Of a stretch of DNA of 64,000 nt, positions 55,982 through 64,000 are shown in pieces (positions within the stretch are counted from its first letter, which is position 1; each line of letters begins with the position of its first letter). The notes beneath the pieces were generated by a model, which was not told the DNA's origin, ran no database searches, and was given only the letters and a program-made list of their open reading frames with translations. Origin of the DNA: Microstegium vimineum (lineage: Eukaryota; Streptophyta; Magnoliopsida; Poales; Poaceae); contig CM039119.1 in the NCBI GenBank assembly GCA_022036555.1, forward strand, positions 26,246,723-26,310,722. Direction: 5' to 3'. The translations under genes and the position numbers were made by a program.

Positions 55982-58900
55982 TTACAACAGGGAGTGGATA
56001 ACTGATATCGCGCGCATGCGGATTTGTTCTATCTCCCTAGCATCTTCATCGGCAGATCCTTCAACCGACTTGATCTTTTTCTTCAGTGCGATGGCTTGTC
56101 GGGCATTAATGTCCCTCTCTTGTCGCAGTGCTTTGATGGTGTTGGGAAGTTGAGTTCTCTTCTGGCTGACTGCATTCAAAGATTCTTCAACCTTTCTCAG
56201 CTCAGCTTGTAGCTCTTCCTTTCTTGCCGATAGCTGGATGAAAGCCTGTTCAAGCTCAGTGCCGGAGGCTTCTACTTGGCCGATGTTCTTGTGCTTCTCA
56301 TCGGCAGTTTGCTTAAACCTAAGCATTTCCTCCGTAAGCTTTGATTGAGCATTTCTATTGGCGATACGGCTTGAGACCCGTTGGTATTGGAGTCGGCGAC
56401 TCTCAAGGAAGGCTGCTTGAAGGAGGATCTCTTCTGCATCAGCAGGTAGTTGGCCTTGAATATCTTTGAAGATGGCCTTTGCTGCAGTCGAGTCCTGGAC
56501 GAGCTGAGATGTATCTATCTGCAGCTGAGAGAGCAGTGCCTCGAGCTTGAACTTGACCTCTGCCGAAAGAACTGGAGCAGAACTTTGTTCGTCCTCATCC
56601 TCATCGGGTATATTGATGGCAAAGGAGAACAGGCTGTCAGTTCGGGCGAGGACTTCTTGCTGTTCATCCTCATCCTGGAGGTTGAGGCCGAAGGAGAAGA
56701 GGCTGTCTGGGGAATCTTGGGCCTGAAAAAGAAGTTAAAATGTGCCGATCATAAAGCTATACTGTGAATTTTTAGGTGACTGGCTTACCATCTTAAAGCG
56801 AATTTCTTGCCGAGGGCTTGGTATGTTGGATGGTCCGGCTTCGTCCTGGAGATCGGCAGCAGTTGTCGATGAATGAGCTTCTGTTGCTGAAGCTGTTGGT
56901 GCTGGTGGTGTTGTTGTCGGCATTTCTTCCGATGTAGTAGCTGGCTCCCTTGGTGGCGACACCGCTCTTTCATCGGGAATCTCGACTGGTGAAGGCGCCG
57001 ATGCCGATGTCGCCGCCGCTGTTGCAGCAAGTGGAGTTGTCCCTTGGTTAGGGTTTTCGTCTGGTGTAGGCATTGGTGCCGATACCGATGCCGTTGGTTC
57101 CTGTGGTGGCGATGCCATACTCCCATCGGGGATTTCGGCTGGTGCTGATGCCGATGTCGCCTCCGCTGCGGCAGCGGGTGGAGTTGTCTCCTGATCGGGG
57201 ACGTCGTCTAGTGGACGATCGGGAATTGGAGCCGTCGACGGTCCTGCCGATGGTGCAATGGTAGTTGGTGGCGCGGTTGAAGCCGATGGCGAAGATGGGC
57301 TAGCCAGCCTCAAGCGCCTTTTCTTCCTTGGCGCGGCAGTGGAAGATCCAGCCCATTTCGACGAAGACTAGGGGGCATCAGCAGCGGAGCTTGAAGGTAC
57401 TTGTCTACTAGGAACAGCTGCCGATGACCTCATTGTCTGAAAACATACTGCAAGTTATACAAAGTAAATATTGCCAATGAGACAGTATGTAATCGGTGTG
57501 AGTGAAGATGAGTTTACTGCAAACACCCGCGTCAGGGCTAGCAGCAGCGGCCGATGTAGCCTTGGCTTTTGCAGGTGTCGGTGTAGGTACCTATTGAGGA
57601 ATAAAGGCGGCTAACGTGGGGGCCTTGTTGCCGATGAGTGATACGGGAGTCATCATCCGAAGGTTGAAGGGCTTGCCACTGTTGCTCATCGTAGGAATCG
57701 GATCATCGACCTGTCAAGCGTAAGAAGGTTAAATACCGATGATGGAAACGAAGTAATAAGGAACGCATCGGGATAAAAACTTACTACGTCATCGGGGATG
57801 ATGTGATCGGCGTCAATCATGTGCCGATAATAATGCGATGACTTAGCAAATAGTTGATGCCTCCATTCTTGCCACCAAGACTTGTACTCATTTGTGATGA
57901 AGGAGGTTGGTGACCAGGAGGACAGATCAAGGTTTGACGCATCGGCGCTGGGAGGAAGGTTGACAACCTTATTCCACTCCAGGGCACTGGAGATTGTCTG
58001 CCTGGGCTTCACCACTTTGGAATAGCAGAGCTTAATCGGCAGTTGGCCAAATGCCAGTTGTCTCGCCGCTGCCGATGGGTAGTAGAATTCAAACGATGGA
58101 GGGGTATTCTTCCCAGATCCAAAGATATTCACTGGGATAGCACGGGGAACAATACTGGCCTTCATGATTGTTTGATTTTCAAGTACATTCCCATCGGTAA
58201 GATTGAATAGCAGTGGGAATTGGTTGTCTTCGTCAACATATGGCCACCAGAGTCGTTCTGTGGCAGGAATTCCGTTATAAAACCTCTGAAAAAACATGTT
58301 GAATTGCTCTGTATCGGCATCAGTTCCCGGCAGTACTATAATGGCCTCTCCAAAGTTGAGTGGAGGGCGAGTTGCCGATTCATCATCCCTACATTGATGA
58401 TTTTCTGATATGTCCCTCGGGAATCGTTGAGCGAACAAGTCAAACTGAAGCGCTTTCTGCATCTGCGTGTTCAGCCACATGTTGATAAACCACCAGGGGC
58501 CTCCAAGGTTGCCGATGTGTTCACCTAGCAGTAACTTCTGGGATACTTGATGTAGAAGGCGATATACTGATCCAAGAAGATATCTGCCTAAGGGGAGTCT
58601 TGTCCCATCGGCAAGTAGCTCGGCTGCTGGAAGATGCATCGTAGTGGGTCCAACTGCCCTGCCGCAGAAGATGAATTTTTCTAACCACATATTCAGGAAA
58701 GTGGCATGCTCCCTCTGATTTAACGATCATGTCTTCTGGAACTCGTGAATATAGCCTGTCCAGCCGCTGATGTTCCGGGTATTCACTTTGTACTCGGCTT
58801 TCCTATTGAACAAGGTGAAAGTATCGGTAGAAGACACGTCCAAGCCAGTCAGCATGTGGACATCGGCAAGGGTAGGGGTGGCTGGTCCATGTCTGAACAG

Positions 58901-59382
58901 GAAGGCATTCATAGTGTCAGACCAGAAGTAGGAGGCAGCTATCATCATATTCTCATTTCTCTCCATTCGGCAATGGAAAGCCGGATGCATTGATCCAAAT
59001 TATGTTCTTGCCAATAAACTTGTTGCGCCCTAGCAACCCTGAGGTACTAGTTCTTCCACCCTTTGGTGGGCTTGGGCCATGACCGGAAAGCATCTTTCCA
59101 TAATCCTAAGCCAAAGCACTCAGATCTGAAGGGTACCCGGTTGGTTTCTGCATTGATTATGAAGGTGGGATCTTGATTGCCCATGGGGCCTAGGCAGCTG
59201 AAGTTGGAATCGGCAAGTGGGATGACTACCTTGTTGTACAGTTCCTAGGGTTTGAAGAAAAGAAAGGGGAGAATCAGAAAAGGAATGGGAATGATTCTAG
59301 ATTCATGCGGAAAAGAACCAGAAGGAGGTTGGATTAGGAAGAGAGTAGGTCTTACCTTGGGGATATCGATCTGGATCGCCAT
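55982..59382 (-). pseudogene. antisense PMD gene of element III, five exons
   Basis: Same exon layout as in element II: exon 1 is 27 nt (MAIQIDIPK, 59382-59356) with a gtaaga donor, exon 2 starts at 59244 (ELYNKVVIP). The PMD core is well kept: SYFWSDTMNAFLF, TPTLADVHMLTGLDV, WLEKFIFCGRAVGPT, GRYLLGSV and GGPWWFINMWLN. A TAG lies near 59052 and a TGA near 58725; otherwise exon 2 runs to about 57784. Exon 4 is Ala/Pro/Thr-rich (56790-57440), exon 5 has an acidic part and a coiled coil ending at the stop at 55982. The breaks differ from those in element II, so the common ancestor had an intact gene. No PMD enzyme function is established. Confidence 0.85.
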
Positions 59383-59541
59383 TGGAGCAGGAGTGCTTGC
59401 GGTTCGTCCTTGGATTGTGGAGGGAACTGTTGCTCGCTCGAACAGATGCTCTTCAGGGGTGCAGCCGGAGGTTGAAGATGAAAGCAGAGGAGGTGAAAGT
59501 GAAAATGGACTCGGGGTAAAAAGTAGTGTGGATCCCGGTAA

Positions 59542-59551
59542 CTTTTATAAA
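59542..59551 (-). promoter_or_regulatory. TATA box of the antisense PMD gene in element III
   Basis: The minus strand reads tttataaaag followed by ttacc, 169 bp above the ATG at 59382, the same string and almost the same distance as in element II. Confidence 0.65.
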
Positions 59552-59780
59552 CTTACTCAGGGGCATTTTGGGGTTTCGGTTCACACTGTGCAGGAATGTG
59601 GAGAGGCCCGCGGTAGATACGAGCGGTGATCGAGGGAATTTGCAATTGTTTTGCTACGATCGAGGGATCTTATTATTAAATTGCGGTTCCACGCGCGGGG
59701 ATCGAGGAAACTGTGCATTTATCTCGAAGGTAACGGCTACAGTAGAGGGAATTTCGGCACGTAAAGTATTATACGCTCCG

Positions 59781-59795
59781 AAACTGGGGGGCATG
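59781..59795 (+). other. polypurine tract of element III
   Basis: aaactggggggcatg directly precedes the 3' LTR start tgttgacacc. Confidence 0.78.
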
Positions 59796-60928
59796 TGTTG
59801 ACACCGTTTTTCAGCACGTGTCAAATGAGCTAAGGCTTGACTGGTCAGCGGCCGTTCTCCATCGCATTGGGAAATCGTGAGCCAGTATTTGCCGATGAGA
59901 GTGCTGCGGGGAGACTAAGTGTATTGCTGATGGAAGCTGGAGGTTTTGGATATTGCCGATGCCGATTGCTGGCAAGCTTAATTGGTGAAGTCAGGTAGCC
60001 TGGGCTGTAAAGTTGCTGTTGCCGATTGCCGATGAGGAGACGTTGCCGATTGTCGATGAGAAGTTGATGCCGAGTGCCGATAGAGAGTGGTTGCCGACTG
60101 CCGATAGGTTGGTGAAGACAGTTATCGGTACAAGGTTGCCGATCGGGAAGTATTACCGATGACGATGGGCATGAGGTGCCGATTGGGTGACTTAGCGCTT
60201 GATGTCAGCAGAAGGCTGCCGGTGGTCAAAGAAGGAAGTCATGGATTGAAAAGATCTACCGATGGAAAGTTTCCATCGAAGGGAAGACATATGGAAACTG
60301 GTGATTTTATACCAGTATTATTATAGTAGTTTGAGTCCGACTCTTGCATGAGTCGTTTGTTTTCCTTTAAAATAGGTGTGTTTGTTTAGGAAAATAATAT
60401 TATTGTTTTAGATCCGACTCCTGCGTGAGTCAGTTTCCTTAAAGTTAGGAGTTTGTTTTAGGAAGGATACGAGTCGTGTCTTTGTACAACTCTCCATGCG
60501 GGAGTATAAATATGTGCCCGAGGGCTACGTGTAAATCAATCCAATATCAAACAAACCAATTTTACTCTTATTCTACTTTTTTCGCAATTTACCCTTTATT
60601 GCATTAGTTATAGTTTATCAACGAGTTCTTCAAACTTCGACGGGCTGCATCACCCTGATCTCCGTCAAATCCTTGCAAGTTCCGCGTGGGAGTACCTCTG
60701 AGCTTTGGCATCCGGGCGCATCGCTGTTGCCTCGTTTAGCTCTGCTCTAGTTATCCTGATCAAGCCTCAATCCCAGCATCCGGGCGCATCACCGTTGTCT
60801 GGATTGGATCTTGCTCTAGTTATCGTCCTTGTCGATTAACTGGTCAAATCGACTGGCACGCCTCCGGATATCGAATTTCGGGTATAAGCCCGAGGTGTTC
60901 GCAGATCCTGATGCTTTTTGTGTCAACA
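59796..60928 (+). repeat. 3' LTR of element III
   Basis: 1133 bp, about 98% like the 5' LTR by eye. Most differences are C/T or G/A and many fall in CG pairs. Confidence 0.93.
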
Positions 60929-60933
60929 GGTTC

Positions 60934-63440
60934 CACCTTCCTTTGATCCACTCGCCACTATATTTGACGACAATCGAAGGAAAGAACAAAGAGATTGAGA
61001 AATGAACACCAAGGGGAACCAACACGCGAAAAAGGATTCAAATTCCTCGACACTTCGATCACATGTCATGGCAATGGACATGAATCAAAGTTGTTGGAAC
61101 AAAAAGAGTCAATCTGCGTCTTACTGGATTGATGAGGATCGATAGATATGACAAGAGAAGACAGAGGAACGGTCCTTGCATCCTTCCAACCAACACGTCA
61201 TGGTAACGGACGGATGTTGAAGGAATAGGGACACTAACTCATAGGGCACCACCACCTTCGCGCAACTAGACGGCACAAGACAATCCCTCGGGTTCTTAGC
61301 AGTGTGGTAGTCACTACAAGAACTGAAGAGATGCTATGGTCGAAGTAGCGCAAGCATACGATGTGGGTAGAAATAAAAGAAACAAGGGAGGTAGAGCCCA
61401 ATGGCCATTGCGAAAGGTCTCACAGCCATGAACTTTACCTACAAGAGTTGGCTTTCGAAGCTTCCACGATAGTCATCCCCTAGTTCGGCTCTAGTGGACT
61501 AGGTCACGTGAGACTCACCAGGTTCGGGTAGGAAGTACACCGTTATCGAGTCCACAATAGCCATGCCCTATGGCCAAATAGGGTCACTAACAACAGTAGT
61601 TCTACGAGGCCAACAAGACATGAGTGGAAGGATATGCTCGGCTCATAGACAAACAGATCATAACAAATAGGAATGCACAAAAACGGAGTAGCACATTTCC
61701 ATAGCACAAGAGTGATAGATTCGCCGCAGTTCACACACAGCATAGGAGAAGCTCACCGAGGAGCGTGGCGGTGTAGCAGGATGGTTCAGCCGGGTTGCAG
61801 CAGGCCGGCAGGTGGCGGAGCTGCGGCAGATGGTTAGGCAAGGCCGCGACTACGCTGCGTGGTGAAAGACAGTGGCACAAAGGCCGGACTTAGTTCATGA
61901 ACAACGACAAAAAGGAAGGGAAAGAAGGGAGCTTGGGCACTGCGACTCACCGGTGATGGTTGTTGTCCTCCGGCAAGGTGGTGCTGGTCGTGGTGGAGGG
62001 CAGGCTCGCTGCCCGACGACGTCGTCAGTGTGCAAGGCACCCTGGAGGCACAACCGCACTGGGCGGTGGAGACCTCACGGTGGGGCGACGTGGGTGCTGG
62101 CTTGACGTCAGCTGGCAGCACTGGGCGGTGGAGACCTCACGGTGGGCGAGGTCACGGTGCTGCCAGGCTGACGTCGAGGCGGCGCTTGGCGCCGGGTCGT
62201 CGGGACGACGTTGATGTAGCAGTGGACCACGGCCCAGCCGGGCACTGGCGTGGCTCGGCCAGGGCACGCCGAGCCGGTTCAATGACGATGACGGCGAAGC
62301 ACCGACAGTTCGCGTCCGCAGTTTGCTCGGCGCCGCGGTGGTGCTCCTGGGACCTGATGCGGTTGAGGCCACGGCGAGGGTGGCGCAGGGCAAGCGGCGA
62401 AGAAGGGTTCGGTGCGGGCACCACCCGCCAGCTGCGGAGAAGAAAGGCCGAGAGAGATGGCGACTGAGAGGTGATGGCGGCGGCTATAGGAAGAGAATGG
62501 AGAGAGAGCGGTAGCCAGCGGTTTATATACTAGCGAGCTAGGGTTCGCAAGGGAGGCCGACCATCCTCATCGTCTGAGTCCGCTCCGAGACACGCGGCAT
62601 GAATCAGTGGCAGGGCACGGACGCCGAGGCAGGATGCGGGGCTGCGTGTGCGAGTGGCGGGTCGCGAGGCGTGCGCGAGTGCAGGGAGGGGCGTGTCGCA
62701 CGTCGTGGAGCAGAACGCGTGCACGCATCGCGTGGGTGCGTGGGTTGTGGTTGTTCGCCCTCCGGGCGGCGGCGGCTGGGCGCTGGGGGGCGCTTGGTAG
62801 GCTGCGGGGCATGAGGCAGGCCAGTGGGAATAGGGGAAGGGAGAGGGCGAGCTGGGCCAGGTGGGCCTGCGGAAGGTGGAAGTAGCAAGCCGGTTGGGCT
62901 GGGCTTGCTAGGTGAAAATGGAGAAGAAAATAAAATAGACTCATTCTATTTTATTCGAATTTTGAGGTTGATTCAAAAAGGAATCTGAGAGGAATTCAAA
63001 AGGAGTTTTTTAGGAAAACTTTGGACAAGGGTGAGAGGCACAATTCAATGGGGGATTTAGAGAGGTTCATCATGGAGCTTGACTTGAGCAATTTGCAAGA
63101 GATTCAAAAGAAAGTTGCCATGGATTTGCAAAGAGGTCACTATGGATCGAATTGGACTCAAGGTGGGATTTTGACTGAAGGTACTTGATGGAGATTCAAA
63201 TGTAACCTGCATGAATTGCCATGGATTGCACATTCCAAAACTCCGACAAAAACCAAGAGTCAAAACTAGCATGACAAAAGAGGCACACGCCTACATCCAA
63301 ACTATATGCATGCAACGATTTATCGGTGAACACCTCTAGGGTTAGCTCGGTTTCACTTAGCAACTACATGTTACACACATTGCACGAAAAAGTTTTTGAA
63401 AGTTCGGATTTTTGGTTGTTGGAAAACCCGGGTTGTTACA
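60934..63440 (-). repeat. structure IV, upstream part
   Basis: On the minus strand it starts tgtaacaacccggg at 63440, runs through an AT-rich part, a GC-rich stretch (62000-62900) and a TATA box. ORFs of up to 145 codons in the GC-rich stretch occur on both strands and have no domains. No gene is supported. Confidence 0.62.
62521..62529 (-). promoter_or_regulatory. TATA box of structure IV
   Basis: The minus strand reads tatataaac, located in the GC-rich half of the LTR as in the related LTR at 41472. Confidence 0.5.
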
Positions 63441-63654
63441 TTGTGGTAGAGAACTCGCGCAGCGTCTTATCGTCTATAGCTTCTCTAGGTTCTTTTTCTG
63501 ATGTTTGAGCTTCCTCTCCCATAGAGTGAGTTTCAGCTGAGGGTGTTTCTGATTGTGAATTGCTAGTATCCCTCTCTTGTGCAAGCTTCGGCTTTCTTCG
63601 AAGGAGATTCTCTGGATTTGAAGTGAGATTATCTGGAAGAGAAAAACTGTGCAT
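63441..63654 (-). pseudogene. N-terminal gag of the third Athila-like element
   Basis: ATG at 63654 (MHSFSLPDNL). A hydrophilic Ser/Glu-rich N-terminus (RRKPKLAQERDTSN, EKEPREAIDD) runs in frame to the insertion of structure IV. After removal of that block and one target copy, the frame joins the part at 48406 (STT/TANIRTG). So gag was intact here before the insertion. Confidence 0.8.
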
Positions 63655-63784
63655 TCATTTACCTTGCATAAGATACACAGATAGATAGAAACAAGATTAA
63701 ACCTGTTTGAGTAAGAGGTTTATTGGTTAATCGATCTTTATTCATTTGCATACGGTTATCAATACTTCCTAAGTTTCAATACCT

Positions 63785-63871
63785 TCCCCGGCAATGGCGC
63801 CAAAAATGCTTGTTGACATTTCTTAATGACATCACCAAGAACATAGTTCTTAGCAATGGTGCCAAAAATGC
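63785..63871 (-). other. doubled primer-binding site of the third Athila-like element
   Basis: The minus strand reads tggcgccattgccgggga (63802-63785), a good tRNA-Asp-type site just after the LTR end tgtcaaca. A second, weaker copy, tggcaccattgcta, lies 62 bp further out (63864-63851), before its own cat-rich context. The same arrangement is present in element A. Confidence 0.75.
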
Positions 63872-64000
63872 ATGGTATGTAATTAACTTGTCTTTAGCAA
63901 CTAGCCACTTATCTTTTACCTTATACTCCTAAGCATGGAACTAGGTTGTCATCTCTAATTATAAAGCTAGGAATATTTTATGGTACTTTTGTAATATTCT
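63811..64000 (-). repeat. 5' LTR of the third Athila-like element, downstream end only
   Basis: The minus-strand LTR ends tgtcaaca at 63811 and runs off the window. It resembles the end of the LTR of element A in layout. Confidence 0.7.

Larger units (their letters stand above)
51052..60928 (+). mobile_element. non-autonomous Tat-like element III (relative of II), TSD GGTTC
   Basis: 9877 bp with LTRs 51052-52185 and 59796-60928 and a perfect 5-bp duplication ggttc (51047-51051, 60929-60933). It has the same primer site, PPT, LTR ends and antisense PMD gene as element II. The gag capsid core and almost all of pol are missing; only short remnants of archaeal-type RNase H and integrase C-terminus remain. 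The LTRs differ at about 24 positions by eye (about 2%), which at 1.3e-8 substitutions per site per year would be near 0.8 million years. It must have depended on proteins from a related complete element. Confidence 0.93.
48407..63440 (-). mobile_element. Del/Tekay-like LTR structure IV, minus strand, split by element III
   Basis: Minus-strand ends are tgtaacaacccggg (63440) and ggaccgttaca (48407). Flanks ttggg (48402-48406) and ttgtg (63441-63445) match at 4 of 5 bases, a decayed target duplication; removing the block restores the Athila-like gag frame. Without element III the block is about 5.15 kb with no gag or pol, so it looks like a long solo LTR or a non-coding derivative. Composition matches such LTRs: AT-rich start, GC-rich middle, TATA box on the minus strand (62521-62529). 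Confidence 0.7.

Noticed and set aside
61872..62944. Several Arg/Ala/Pro-rich ORFs of 60-145 codons on both strands
   Set aside because: All are by-products of high GC content in the LTR. No frame stands out and no domain is seen.
1..64000. A new defence, biosynthetic or other host gene system
   Set aside because: Each long frame is explained by a retrotransposon domain or passenger gene. No host gene, operon-like cluster or RNA gene was seen.

Overview
This window is plant nuclear DNA made almost entirely of nested and broken LTR retrotransposons. The families are typical of grasses (Poaceae): Tat-clade Ty3/gypsy elements with a second, archaeal-type RNase H and a gene on the opposite strand, Athila-like gypsy elements with a tRNA-Asp-type primer site, Del/Tekay-like long LTRs starting tgtaac and ending gttaca or gctaca, and one SIRE/Maximus-like Ty1/copia element. 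The species cannot be fixed from the sequence alone. I see no host gene, tRNA, rRNA or CRISPR array. Nearly every reading frame carries nonsense codons or frameshifts.

Layout. 1-9650: left part of a Tat-like element (I, + strand) with gag, protease, RT-RNase H-integrase, a 149-bp tandem repeat and an antisense gene on the minus strand; its 5' LTR lies outside the window. 9651-18748: Athila-like element A (+) with 5' LTR, doubled primer site, gag, protease, no pol, an extra ORF behind its own promoter-like segment, and a truncated 3' LTR. 18749-20121: 5' end of a minus-strand gypsy element. 20122-23974: right part of a second Tat-like copy ending in a complete 3' LTR. 23975-24933: end of a Tekay-like LTR. 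24934-26108 and 39009-40029: 5' part of a minus-strand Athila-like element, split by element II. 26109-39008: complete Tat-like element II (minus) with TSD ATATT and a five-exon plant-mobile-domain gene on the opposite strand. 40030-40619: Tat integrase fragment. 40620-42497: start of another Tekay-like LTR. 42498-46926: 3' part of a SIRE-like copia element (minus). 46927-48406 and 63441-64000: a third Athila-like element (minus), split by a Tekay-like LTR structure (IV, 48407-63440), which is itself split by element III (51052-60928, TSD GGTTC).

How the parts relate. II is near-complete, with all pol domains. III has the same LTR family, primer site, PPT and antisense gene, but has lost the gag core and most of pol, so it looks like a non-autonomous relative. 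Three nesting levels on the right (Athila-like, then Tekay-like LTR, then III) and at least two in the middle (Athila-like, then II) give an insertion order. III is the youngest datable insertion: its LTRs differ at about two dozen sites by eye, roughly 2%.

The most interesting signals are the GCCGAT/ATCGGC hexamer that fills every part of II and III; antisense genes with their own conserved TATA boxes in two separate Tat families; a doubled LTR-end/primer-site module shared by two Athila-like copies; and a promoter-like segment inside element A that resembles its LTR.
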